The notes: generated by a model not told the origin, from the sequence alone. DNA of 18,035 nucleotides from Clostridiales bacterium (GCA_017649745.1 JAGCGE010000135.1:1-18035), one strand, 5' to 3'; counted from the stretch's first letter, positions 1 through 5,678 are shown. Translations and numbers: made by a program.

Positions 1-807
1 GGCTTCGGTCTCGGTGGAGACTGGGCATTGATACTGCTTCTGCTCGTCCTCGGCGGTGGCTGGGGCGGTTTCGGAGGCTTCGGCATGGGCGGCGCTATGA
101 TGGGTGCCGGAATGATGGGAATGGACTTCCTGTACCCGTGGCTCAACAACAGCCAGAACATCAACGATGGCTTCCGTGATGCACAGCTCCACGACTCAGT
201 GACATCTATTCGTGACGGCATCTCCAACCTCTCGACTCAACTCTGCAACTGCTGCGGCGATATGCAGCTCGGAATGGCTAATGGCTTTAATTCCGTTAAC
301 AACTCCGTATTCAACGCCCAGTCAAACATCTCTCAGCAGCTGAATGCTAACGAGATCGCATCTCTCAACCGTTCTTTCGCAGAGCAGACCGCGAATTCTC
401 AGGGATTCTACAACACGAATTCCAACCTTGCTGATCTGAAGTACACGGTCGCTACCGAGAACTGTGCAGACCGTTACGAAGCAGCTCAGAACACCCAGAA
501 CATCATTACCGCGATTACGGCAGGCGTTCAGTCGATCAAGGATGATCTCTGTGCAGACCGTCTGGCAGCGGCTCAGAGAGAAGTCGACGCAGAGCGCAGA
601 GAGAACGTCAATCTTCGTTCTCAGCTCAATATGGCTCAGCTCGCTGCTTCCCAGATTGCTCAGAACTCCACTATTACGGATTCGGTCTATAATCGCCTGC
701 GCGACTGCCCCGTGAGCACTGTTCCGGTTTATGGTTCGCAGCCTATCTTCACTTGCCCCGTCAATGTCGCTAACAGCAATGGATGCGGCTGCAACGGCTT
801 CAATTAA
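1..807 (+). CDS. Gly/Cys-rich phage virion-associated protein (5' partial)
   Basis: The frame is open to the left edge, so the true start lies outside the window; a TTG at 28 is only an internal codon. The visible 268 residues begin with a hydrophobic, Gly/Trp/Met-rich stretch (about residues 1-45), followed by a helical, Asn/Gln/Ala-rich region with a CNCC cluster and a DGF...SI pattern, and end in a Cys-rich tail (CGCNGFN). I recall this Gly-rich head, CC motif and coiled region from a small protein common in the structural cluster of Clostridia siphophages. No enzymatic motif is visible. It lies 14 bases before the next gene and probably shares its transcript. A virion role is inferred from position and family resemblance only. 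Confidence 0.75.
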   Translation, partial: GFGLGGDWALILLLLVLGGGWGGFGGFGMGGAMMGAGMMGMDFLYPWLNNSQNINDGFRDAQLHDSVTSIRDGISNLSTQLCNCCGDMQLGMANGFNSVNNSVFNAQSNISQQLNANEIASLNRSFAEQTANSQGFYNTNSNLADLKYTVATENCADRYEAAQNTQNIITAITAGVQSIKDDLCADRLAAAQREVDAERRENVNLRSQLNMAQLAASQIAQNSTITDSVYNRLRDCPVSTVPVYGSQPIFTCPVNVANSNGCGCNGFN

Positions 808-821
808 GGCGGTGATGGTCG

Positions 822-1304
822 ATGGCTGCCGAATACAGCATTGTTGCGAATCAGACAGTACCGCCGAATCAGCCTGTCGTGTTCCTTGATTCTCCTTGCC
901 CTTGTAACGAGGGCTTCATCTTCAAAAAGAATGGTGGCGCATTTCTTCTCGCCTCGAATGCTCCCGATAGCAACACCTGCAATTGCGGTTGCGGCTGTCG
1001 GAGACTGTACTATACTGATTACGGAGTCGAACTTCATATGAACGTTGAGATTCCTGAGGGTGGTACAGTCGAAGAGATCCAGTTCGGTATCGTCGTCGAT
1101 GGTTCGATCGATCCGGCGAGTGTAATGCGTACCACACCTTCTGCCGTAGAGGTCGCAGACAATATCGGTACCGGCATCATTGCGAGTGTACCCAGTATTT
1201 GTGGCTGTGACAGTCTGTCAGTGGTCAACCTCAGCACCCAGCCGATCACTATTACCAATGGTGCGCTGAAGTTTGACTATGATGGCGTTCGAAGAATAAG
1301 ATGA
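822..1304 (+). CDS. Cys-rich jelly-roll-like virion decoration protein (putative)
   Basis: 160 residues; ATG preceded by AAGGCGGTG. It resembles, from memory, a family found in Clostridia phage structural modules that opens with a run like YSxxANQTVPPNQPVVF, has an early Cys pair (CPCN), a mid-protein Cys cluster (CNCGCGC), a beta-rich region with EIPEGGTVEEIQFGI, and a late C-G-C motif. The alternating hydrophobic pattern after residue 70 suggests a beta-sandwich like capsid decoration or spore-surface (BclA C-terminal) folds. The Cys clusters could be disulfide-linked in the virion. Function is inferred; a minor tail or head protein is equally possible. Confidence 0.75.
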   Translation: MAAEYSIVANQTVPPNQPVVFLDSPCPCNEGFIFKKNGGAFLLASNAPDSNTCNCGCGCRRLYYTDYGVELHMNVEIPEGGTVEEIQFGIVVDGSIDPASVMRTTPSAVEVADNIGTGIIASVPSICGCDSLSVVNLSTQPITITNGALKFDYDGVRRIR

Positions 1305-1320
1305 GAAAGGAGATATTACC

Positions 1321-1770
1321 ATGAGTATGCAGACTTACTACAATATCAAGAAGATGCTTTGCCGAGAGCTTGACAACTATGGCGACAGAGGTCAGATCAA
1401 AGACATGGAAGAGCTCAGGACCATCGATATGATCACACATGCTATCAAGAGCGTATCCACTATCATCGCGATGGACGAAGCCGCGTATGAGGGCGCTTCT
1501 GGTCACTATCCGCCGTTCATGTTTGGCGGCAGATCCTTTGATGAGAGCGGTTTCTCCAGTCGGGAGAGTCGTGAAAGCGGTCGCTCCAATGCCCAGCGCA
1601 GGAACGCCATGGGTCAGTTCTCCAGAGATGGGAGCTACGATGAGCGTTCTATGCGACGTTCTCGTGACAGCGGGATGGCTGACGAGCTCAGAGAGCTGAT
1701 GTATCGAGCAAAGGACGACGAAACCCGAATGAAGTTCAAGAGATTCATTATGGATCTTGAAGAGGACTGA
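1321..1770 (+). CDS. Ser/Arg-rich phage structural-region protein
   Basis: 149 residues, with GAAAGGAGATATTACC directly before the ATG. The N-terminal third (about 1-65) is helical. Residues about 66-125 are disordered and rich in Ser, Arg, Gly and Met (GRSFDESGFSSRESRESGRS and similar). The last 25 residues form a charged helix ending in MDLEED. I know this architecture from small proteins of unknown function near capsid and tail genes in Clostridia phages. It is the last rightward gene before the integrase region. No catalytic motif is visible. Confidence 0.75.
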   Translation: MSMQTYYNIKKMLCRELDNYGDRGQIKDMEELRTIDMITHAIKSVSTIIAMDEAAYEGASGHYPPFMFGGRSFDESGFSSRESRESGRSNAQRRNAMGQFSRDGSYDERSMRRSRDSGMADELRELMYRAKDDETRMKFKRFIMDLEED

Positions 1771-1792
1771 TAGAGGAAATAGGACGTCATAC

Positions 1793-1826
1793 GAAGTGTA
1801 CGATTCGTACTCTACTCATACACTTC
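1793..1826. repeat. Nested inverted repeats left of the integrase
   Basis: GAAGTGTA (1793-1800) is the exact reverse complement of TACACTTC (1819-1826). Inside it, GTACG-ATT-CGTAC (1798-1810) is a perfect 13-base palindrome. It lies in the non-coding region beside the integrase and could be a recombinase or regulator binding site. Confidence 0.6.
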
Positions 1827-1831
1827 CGCTC

Positions 1832-1916
1832 GAAAACCGCGTAAATACGTGTTGTCAGGAATGACTGGGAGATGCCCGAAGAGGCTTGAACAGTGCTGAA
1901 AATCGCGTAAATACGT
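1832..1916. repeat. 19-base direct repeat pair, possible attP component
   Basis: GAAAAYCGCGTAAATACGT occurs at 1832-1850 and 1898-1916, 66 bases apart, differing at one base. Each copy contains the inverted repeat CGTA-AA-TACG. The pair sits in the 215-base gene-free stretch between the structural genes and the 3' end of the integrase, where phage attachment sites commonly lie. This placement makes integrase core or arm binding plausible, but no chromosomal att sequence is available for comparison. Confidence 0.5.
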
Positions 1917-1924
1917 ATATGAAG

Positions 1925-1962
1925 AAGCCGTTAAGAGTCGTGAAAAGCGCTCTTAACGGCTT
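1925..1962. terminator. Convergent terminator
   Basis: A perfect 13-bp stem: AAGCCGTTAAGAG (1925-1937) pairs with CTCTTAACGGCTT (1950-1962) around a 12-base loop. It lies between the rightward structural genes and the leftward integrase. The T tracts on both sides are short, so it may act in both directions but weakly. Confidence 0.7.
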
Positions 1963-1963
1963 T

Positions 1964-1987
1964 ATTCATACACTATTCCTACACCTC
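1964..1987. repeat. Integrase 3'-flank copies of the ATTCATACAC / TCCTACACC motifs
   Basis: ATTCATACAC (1964-1973) and ATTCCTACACCTC (1975-1987) lie at the integrase stop. The same words recur at its 5' end: ATTCCTACACCTC at 3148-3160, CATTCATACACC at 3161-3172 and TCCTACACC at 3207-3215. Repeated short motifs flanking an integrase gene are typical of arm-type binding sites for integrase or an excision factor; that role is inferred here. Confidence 0.5.
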
Positions 1988-3149
1988 ATCTTAGTTTTTC
2001 CATCTCTGATTGTAGCCAAGTGAAGTCTCGTTTGGTGTATACTCGCTCTGTCAGGTCACTAATAATGTGTCCGACGATTCGTTTGATTGCGTATTCGTCC
2101 ATTTTACATTCTTTCGCTTTCGTTACGAATCGGACTCTACAATCGTGAGGGGTGTGATCCGGTAATCCCACACGTTCGATTTCCTTGTGAAACGCATAAC
2201 GATATTGCTCGTAGGTCATCTCTCCAAAAAGAAACACCGGTTCAGAGTTAGACATATATCGTTCTATGATGGTGTATATCTTACTGTGAATCGGAATCTT
2301 TCTGTCTCTTCCTGCATCGGTTTTAGATCCACCGGTGATGGATTTACTGATCAGATCGACGTCTTCTTTTCGTATATTACAGAGTTCGGTCGGTCTCCAA
2401 CCAGAATAGCACTGGATTATCGCCATGTCTATCCATATACTTTCACCGACATGAGACCATAGAACCGCGATCTCATCATCAGAAAAAGTGTGATGGGCTC
2501 CAGTGCTTGTTTCTTTACTCTTATCTACCTTTTCGATCTTGAAATCCCGAGCATAGTTGTGTTCGACAATCTCATATTCGACGGCATAATCAAACATCAT
2601 GTTCAAAATCATCTTCATCAATGTCTTATTGCCATTTGAAGTATCCGACTGTTCGATCATGGTTCTCATATGACGAGCACGGACGTCAATCACTTTCATA
2701 GAGTATATTTCTGTACAGTGAGCCCATGCGCAACGTATATTCTTGGCGCTATCGGCAGATTTTAGCTTCTTGAAATGATTCTCAGACCAGCGGTCAAATA
2801 GTTCGCTCATGGTGATATCGTTTGAAAAATCGTATGGGTTACGGTTATACTCGACTAACGCCGCATAAGCATCATTATATGTTTCAAAATACGCTTCGGG
2901 CTTTAATAGCTTACAGATGGGTTTTCCTTCTTCGGTCTTTCCGACTGTAACCATCGCCCGAAACGGTTTTCTGAGAGCTTTCCCTTTTATCTCGGTTATT
3001 TGACCGAAACCATTCGGTAGGCGCTTTCGACGGTTTTGTCGAGGGCGTCTTTTTTGTTTCTCTTCAGGTTTCATGGGATAACCACAATGAGGACAGCTGA
3101 TGGCTTTATCGCTCACTTGAAGCTCGCATTCAGGACACTTTATCAGCAT
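1986..3149 (-). CDS. int: Phage tyrosine integrase with N-terminal zinc ribbon
   Basis: 387 residues, catalysing site-specific integration and excision of the phage genome. A zinc ribbon at the N-terminus has C5xxC8 and C19xxC22, followed by a basic linker (about 31-45), a core-binding SAM-like region (about 110-200) and the catalytic domain. The catalytic set is visible: R252 (GWRPTEL), K276 (GSKTDAG), H335 and R338 (HDCR), H361 (VGHII) and nucleophile Y371 (RVYTKRD). The start chosen is the ATG at 3149, with GGAGGTG just upstream. A longer in-frame start at 3203 would lie inside the promoter -35. Expression is likely controlled by the inverted repeat around the -10. The tyrosine recombinase assignment is secure; the ribbon's role is not known. 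Confidence 0.95.
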   Translation of the reverse strand: MLIKCPECELQVSDKAISCPHCGYPMKPEEKQKRRPRQNRRKRLPNGFGQITEIKGKALRKPFRAMVTVGKTEEGKPICKLLKPEAYFETYNDAYAALVEYNRNPYDFSNDITMSELFDRWSENHFKKLKSADSAKNIRCAWAHCTEIYSMKVIDVRARHMRTMIEQSDTSNGNKTLMKMILNMMFDYAVEYEIVEHNYARDFKIEKVDKSKETSTGAHHTFSDDEIAVLWSHVGESIWIDMAIIQCYSGWRPTELCNIRKEDVDLISKSITGGSKTDAGRDRKIPIHSKIYTIIERYMSNSEPVFLFGEMTYEQYRYAFHKEIERVGLPDHTPHDCRVRFVTKAKECKMDEYAIKRIVGHIISDLTERVYTKRDFTWLQSEMEKLR

Positions 3150-3160
3150 TCCTACACCTC

Positions 3161-3199
3161 CATTCATACACCGTATTATACCATATGGGTGTATGAATG
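3161..3199. promoter_or_regulatory. 12-15-12 inverted repeat around the integrase -10
   Basis: CATTCATACACC (3161-3172) and GGTGTATGAATG (3188-3199) are perfect reverse complements separated by 15 bases that include the -10. A dimeric protein bound here would block or remodel the integrase promoter. ATTCATACAC recurs at 1964-1973, near the other end of the gene. Confidence 0.7.
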
Positions 3200-3203
3200 T
3201 CAA
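3175..3203 (-). promoter_or_regulatory. Consensus sigma-A promoter of the integrase
   Basis: On the minus strand, TTGACA (3203-3198), a 17-base spacer and TATAAT (3180-3175): an exact consensus match in both boxes with ideal spacing. The predicted start is near 3168, about 19 bases before the chosen ATG. It lies inside the perfect inverted repeat, so it is probably strong but repressible. Confidence 0.9.
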
Positions 3204-3218
3204 TACTCCTACACCGAT

Positions 3219-3689
3219 TTAGACCTCTTTTGATAGTATTACACCCAGAAGTCGTTCGATCATGGCGTCCTTGTTCTCTATCATAGCATCTCTTCGGTCA
3301 ATACGGACATCCTTGAGTGATATCTGCTCTTTAAGGAAGTCCAGACGTCTGCGATAGGACTCTTCTATTCGATTCAACTGTGCTTCAAGTTCTGAAATAC
3401 GGTCTGATTTATATGCAAGGATGGACTTTAGAGCATCTACTTCGCTGATTGTGGCTGTGTCAGTTTCACTATAGATACCGAGAACGGCCGTAGCAATCGG
3501 TTTCAGGGTGTTTTCGTATTGAAAACCAAACTCTTCTGAACCATCCGAAAAAACACGTTTTACCGTCGATAAACTCACATACTCACCGTTCTGTTCGACC
3601 ATATCTACGATCTTTTGATACGATAAACCATTCTCTTCTCGCACCCTTTTCAACTTAGTTACAATATCTGAGATTGTTTTCTGGTTCAT
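3219..3689 (-). CDS. XRE-type HTH repressor with C-terminal coiled coil
   Basis: 156 residues, with AGGAG upstream of the ATG. Residues about 9-70 are a helix-turn-helix domain (GLSYQKIVDM..., then VSLSTVKRVF, the likely recognition helix). Residues about 85-150 form a long charged coiled coil suited to dimerisation. This combination is very common among Clostridia prophage repressors, from memory. It sits divergently from the early genes and upstream of the integrase on the same strand, the classic place for a lysogeny repressor. The palindrome just before its start (3718-3732) is a likely operator for autoregulation. No peptidase or LexA-like self-cleavage domain is visible. Confidence 0.85.
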   Translation of the reverse strand: MNQKTISDIVTKLKRVREENGLSYQKIVDMVEQNGEYVSLSTVKRVFSDGSEEFGFQYENTLKPIATAVLGIYSETDTATISEVDALKSILAYKSDRISELEAQLNRIEESYRRRLDFLKEQISLKDVRIDRRDAMIENKDAMIERLLGVILSKEV

Positions 3690-3717
3690 TTTTTCACTCC
3701 TATTTCGTACTGTTTTC

Positions 3718-3732
3718 GACCGTGTTTCGGTC
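3718..3732. promoter_or_regulatory. Operator-like palindrome upstream of the repressor
   Basis: GACCG-TGTTT-CGGTC is a perfect 5-5-5 inverted repeat 29 bases before the repressor ATG, flanked by related words (TGTTTTCGAC, TCTTGTTTTG). It immediately precedes a rightward -35 candidate, so a bound repressor could control both directions. Confidence 0.55.
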
Positions 3733-3761
3733 TTGTTTTGTTTGTGGATTTATGTTAAGAT
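3733..3761 (+). promoter_or_regulatory. Possible rightward promoter in the switch region
   Basis: TTGTTT (3733-3738), 17 bases, TAAGAT (3756-3761); four of six matches in each box. It directs transcription away from the repressor, into the foldback region. The match is modest. Confidence 0.35.
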
Positions 3762-3769
3762 ATAGCTGT

Positions 3770-3890
3770 CAGCAGGACAGGCAATCTTGCTACTAACTCT
3801 GGTAAACGTTATACTACTAAACTCACTACAAGTCACACTACGGTATTCAGAGCACGTTCCAGTAATCGTCATGGTAAGCCTGTCTTGCTG
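3770..3890. other. 121-base extended foldback in the switch region
   Basis: CAGCAGGACAGGC (3770-3782) pairs with GCCTGTCTTGCTG (3878-3890), 13 bp with one G-T. Inside, CTGG-TA-AACGT (3799-3809) pairs with ACGTTCCAG (3854-3862), 9 bp with a 2-base bulge, and ATAC (3811-3814) can pair with GTAT (3843-3846). No convincing gene lies in this stretch. It could be a structured RNA, a cruciform regulator site or a folded single-strand DNA element. Confidence 0.5.
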
Positions 3891-3912
3891 ATATTTTATC
3901 ATATTATATACT
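3885..3912 (+). promoter_or_regulatory. Promoter for the small HTH/excisionase-like gene
   Basis: TTGCTG (3885-3890), 16 bases, TATACT (3907-3912). The predicted start is near 3919. If real, the TTG codon at 3885 cannot be the translation start of the downstream protein on this transcript. Confidence 0.5.
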
Positions 3913-4193
3913 ATCTTGTCAATAGGAAATATAAGAAAGGTAGGGATTTCATTGCAGAATTAGCAGTTGGGTCTGTTCCGATAGCAGTAGTCGCTAAGGT
4001 GTATGGTAAAGATGCCTCATGGGTGCGAGCCGGGATAATCGCCGGATGGTTGCCCATAGGAACTGCTACCAGAGCGGGAAAGAAGATTACGGACATATCA
4101 GAGATGGATTCCAAGAAAGGTCGCATTAGTTATTACATATCTCCGAAGCTGCTGTACGAAGAAACAGGATATATGTGGGATGGTACAAAGTAA
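3885..4193 (+). CDS. Small HTH/excisionase-like phage DNA-binding protein (start uncertain)
   Basis: The conserved body (from about 3951) reads VAKVYGKDASWVRAGIIAGW, a helix-turn-helix of the MerR/excisionase kind, then a basic wing (TRAGKK) and a YYISPKLLYEETGY end that I know from small Clostridia phage regulators. It is the first rightward gene after the repressor, where Cro or Xis usually sits. There is no suitable ATG. The only standard early start is TTG 3885, but it overlaps a promoter -35 and would add a hydrophobic leader. An ATT at 3951, ten bases after AAAGG, would give about 80 residues and fits the domain better. The family call is moderately sure and the start is not. Confidence 0.7.
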   Translation: MLIFYHIIYYLVNRKYKKGRDFIAELAVGSVPIAVVAKVYGKDASWVRAGIIAGWLPIGTATRAGKKITDISEMDSKKGRISYYISPKLLYEETGYMWDGTK

Positions 4194-4195
4194 TG

Positions 4196-4219
4196 CGCGA
4201 ATTTTGCAAGGCGTATTAT
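4196..4219 (+). promoter_or_regulatory. Early promoter copy 1 (CGC-N7-RCA-N5-TATTAT)
   Basis: CGCGAATTTTGCA, five bases, TATTAT. First member of the 16-copy family with fixed spacing and no TTGACA-like -35. It drives the tRNA-like leader and the ArpU-like regulator gene. Confidence 0.8.
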
Positions 4220-4220
4220 G

Positions 4221-4296
4221 AGAAGACTGATATGGTGTAATTGGAAGCACACAATCGAAAGATTGAGGCGAGGGTTCGAATCCCGAACAGCTTCTT
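4221..4296 (+). ncRNA. tRNA-like leader element with GAAA tetraloop
   Basis: It begins 2 bases after the -10 of early promoter 1. The fold has a D-arm GTGT(4235-4238)/GCAC(4247-4250) with an 8-base loop containing GG, an anticodon-position arm CAATC(4252-4256)/GATTG(4261-4265) closed by GAAA, and a T-loop TTCGAAT (4275-4281) on a GGG/CCC stem. The acceptor-like stem pairs AGAAG and CTG (4221-4225, 4227-4229) with CAG and CTTCT (4288-4295), with one bulged A. There is no 7-base anticodon loop and no CCA. The T stem and acceptor are imperfect. A T-rich run (4296-4312) and the ribosome site of the next gene follow. Confidence 0.55.
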
Positions 4297-4326
4297 ATTT
4301 TTCTTTTTTTTTGAAAGGAGTTTACC

Positions 4327-4713
4327 ATGGGCAATGCAACGCAGACGGCGGTGTCACAGAAGAACCCGTTCTGGATTCCGAAGAACCGCTACTATGAACT
4401 CAAGTATTTCTGTCTCCAGTTTTGGGATTGGCAGAAGCGACGGGCGCAACTCGATGGTTTGGCTACGAGAGAGAATCGCGAACCGACTGAATTCGAGGCT
4501 ATCGAACGGGCAGAACTTGATGCGAAGATTCGTCAGGTCATGAATAATGCACGGCTCGCGGCACATCAGTACGACGATATTCTGCTTACAGGTGTGACGA
4601 AAGGACTCAGCTACGACGCCATGGCTACCAAGAAAGTCCTGCCGATCGCAAGAGATGCGTACTACACGATTTACCGTAAGTTCTTCTATCTCCTCGATGG
4701 TGCGCGAAGATAA
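4327..4713 (+). CDS. ArpU/RinA-like phage transcriptional regulator (putative)
   Basis: 128 residues; ATG at 4327 after GAAAGGAGTTTACC. The N-terminus (NPFWIPKNRYYELKYFCLQF, residues 13-32) and the C-terminus (a helical region of about 94-125, ending RKFFYLLD) match, from memory, a family very common in Clostridia prophages and usually compared with ArpU, RinA or sigma-70 region 4-like regulators. The last 35 residues look like the DNA-binding helices. It is the first product expressed from the repeated early promoter, behind a tRNA-like leader. It is therefore the best candidate for the factor that reads that promoter family. The last codons and stop overlap early promoter 2. The family is fairly sure; its target is inferred. 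Confidence 0.75.
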   Translation: MGNATQTAVSQKNPFWIPKNRYYELKYFCLQFWDWQKRRAQLDGLATRENREPTEFEAIERAELDAKIRQVMNNARLAAHQYDDILLTGVTKGLSYDAMATKKVLPIARDAYYTIYRKFFYLLDGARR

Positions 4714-4726
4714 CATCCTCGATTAT
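4703..4726 (+). promoter_or_regulatory. Early promoter copy 2, inside the end of the regulator gene
   Basis: CGCGAAGATAACA, five bases, GATTAT. The upstream box overlaps the last codons and TAA stop (4711-4713) of the preceding gene. It drives the gene at 4773. Confidence 0.7.
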
Positions 4727-4772
4727 GAAGACGAGTCTACCGTTGACCGTCAAAATAAAAGGAGGTATTTTT

Positions 4773-5060
4773 ATGAAAGACACGTTTTACGTCATTTACA
4801 TGGTGGGAATCGGATACCGCGTGGTCCGGAAAGACGGACTGATCGTATGCGGTAAATCGTTTGGTAAATATATTCCGTTTTGGAATGACCGCCAAGCGAG
4901 AAACTGCTATTGTCAGTTAGAGGAAGAAGGGACTAAAAGCGACTGCATCCGATACATGAAAGAACAGGTGATGAGGCAAGTGGCAAATAGAGATACAAGT
5001 AAAAGAAGAAAGAACCGTCCGACGGTAGGCAGAAGAATCAGAGGATTGAGTCAGCAATGA
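4773..5060 (+). CDS. Small basic phage protein of unknown function
   Basis: 95 residues. The ATG at 4773 follows AAAGGAGGTATTTTT. An earlier in-frame ATG at 4725 lies within the promoter -10 and is rejected. The N-terminal half alternates beta-like stretches (TFYVIYMVGIGYRVV, then a KDGLIVCG turn). The C-terminal 35 residues are strongly basic (SKRRKNRPTVGRRIRG), suggesting nucleic-acid contact. I do not recognise the family. The stop TGA forms part of the terminator stem that follows. Transcription is from early promoter 2. Confidence 0.8.
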   Translation: MKDTFYVIYMVGIGYRVVRKDGLIVCGKSFGKYIPFWNDRQARNCYCQLEEEGTKSDCIRYMKEQVMRQVANRDTSKRRKNRPTVGRRIRGLSQQ

Positions 5061-5070
5061 CTCTTTCCTT
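5048..5070 (+). terminator. Terminator overlapping the stop of the 4773 gene
   Basis: GAGTCA-GCAA-TGACTC (5048-5063), a 6-bp stem with a GNRA-type tetraloop, followed by TTTCCTTTT. The TGA stop codon is in the 3' strand of the stem. Confidence 0.75.
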
Positions 5071-5074
5071 TTCG

Positions 5075-5098
5075 CGCGAAGATAACATCTTTCTTTAT
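5075..5098 (+). promoter_or_regulatory. Early promoter copy 3
   Basis: CGCGAAGATAACA, five bases, CTTTAT. The upstream box is identical to copy 2. It drives the gene at 5115. Confidence 0.7.
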
Positions 5099-5114
5099 AG
5101 AAGGAGGTGTTCTT

Positions 5115-5351
5115 ATGGGACGAACACAAGAAGAGATTAGACAGATCGCTGACGAAATCAAATTTAATGTCGGCAAGGTACTTGACATCGAGTATTGCAT
5201 GAGAGAATACAATAAAAAAGGTATGGGCTTATGCGGCACGATGACAATGATTGGCCTCGCCATGATTATCATTGGTATGAGCAACGATCCGACTATTAAA
5301 GGAAAGCTTGACCGTATAAGAGAACACAAAGAGATGGAGGAGCACTCATAA
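5115..5351 (+). CDS. Single-span membrane protein, unknown function
   Basis: 78 residues, with GAAGGAGGTGTTCTT before the ATG. A charged, helical N-terminus (about 1-35) precedes one hydrophobic span (about 36-55, GMGLCGTMTMIGLAMIIIGM) and a short charged tail. I do not recognise the family. The TAA stop lies in the loop of the terminator hairpin, a design shared by several neighbouring units. It has its own early promoter. Confidence 0.8.
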   Translation: MGRTQEEIRQIADEIKFNVGKVLDIEYCMREYNKKGMGLCGTMTMIGLAMIIIGMSNDPTIKGKLDRIREHKEMEEHS

Positions 5352-5370
5352 CGGGTGCTCTTTCTCTTTT
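5338..5370 (+). terminator. Stop-in-loop terminator
   Basis: GAGCAC (5340-5345) pairs with GTGCTC (5355-5360), extended by a T-G and a C-G pair, and TTTCTCTTTT follows. The TAA stop (5349-5351) is in the loop. Confidence 0.8.
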
Positions 5371-5403
5371 CTCTTATTTTCGCACGAGGCTACCCGTAAT
5401 CTG

Positions 5404-5412
5404 TGATATTAT
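5404..5412 (+). promoter_or_regulatory. Extended -10 promoter (divergent member)
   Basis: TG-A-TATTAT (TG at 5404, hexamer at 5407-5412) precedes the gene at 5432. A CGCACGA word lies at 5381 but at the wrong distance, and it lacks the RCA half, so it is not counted in the 16-copy family. Confidence 0.45.
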
Positions 5413-5431
5413 AGTAAGGGAGGTAAAAGGC

Positions 5432-5665
5432 ATGGTAATCTATGTGATTGTTGCGGCGGTGTGCCTGGTTGTCGGATACATCGCTGGACGGGCCATCACG
5501 AAGTCCGCTTACCGTTACAAGAGAATCGGTAAGCTGCGTATGGACGACTCTACCGGCGATCCGTATCTGTTTCTCGAACTGTCAACCCCGGTCGAGATTG
5601 CTCTGGAACAGAAAGAAGTCGTCATGGAAGTCGATCTGACACCCATCACCGATACGCACGATTAA
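5432..5665 (+). CDS. N-terminally anchored small membrane protein
   Basis: 77 residues; ATG at 5432 after GGGAGGTAAAAGGC. Residues 2-21 form a hydrophobic anchor (VIYVIVAAVCLVVGYIAG), followed by a basic stretch (TKSAYRYKRIGKLR) consistent with a cytoplasmic C-terminus. The rest alternates beta-like strands (DPYLFLELS, KEVVMEVDL) and ends in an acidic tail. I recognise the general type (small phage protein with an N-terminal anchor and a short soluble domain) but not a function. The last codons carry the upstream box of early promoter copy 4. Confidence 0.8.
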   Translation: MVIYVIVAAVCLVVGYIAGRAITKSAYRYKRIGKLRMDDSTGDPYLFLELSTPVEIALEQKEVVMEVDLTPITDTHD

Positions 5666-5678
5666 CAAGCGCTATTAT
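5655..5678 (+). promoter_or_regulatory. Early promoter copy 4
   Basis: CGCACGATTAACA, five bases, TATTAT, then GG. It overlaps the end and stop of the preceding gene and drives the coiled-coil protein at 5720. Confidence 0.7.

Noticed and set aside
3150..3203. N-terminal extension of the integrase to an ATG at 3203
   Set aside because: It would overlap the consensus -35 and -10, upstream of the predicted transcript start; the ATG at 3149 has a strong ribosome site and begins directly before the zinc ribbon.
3750..3872. A 40-residue minus-strand reading frame through the switch region
   Set aside because: There is no ribosome site, its composition is Ser/Thr-rich and atypical, and it coincides with the foldback arms.
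5381..5412. CGCACGA word before the 5432 gene as a family member
   Set aside because: The distance to TATTAT is 26 instead of 18 and the RCA half is absent; it was kept only as an extended -10 promoter.
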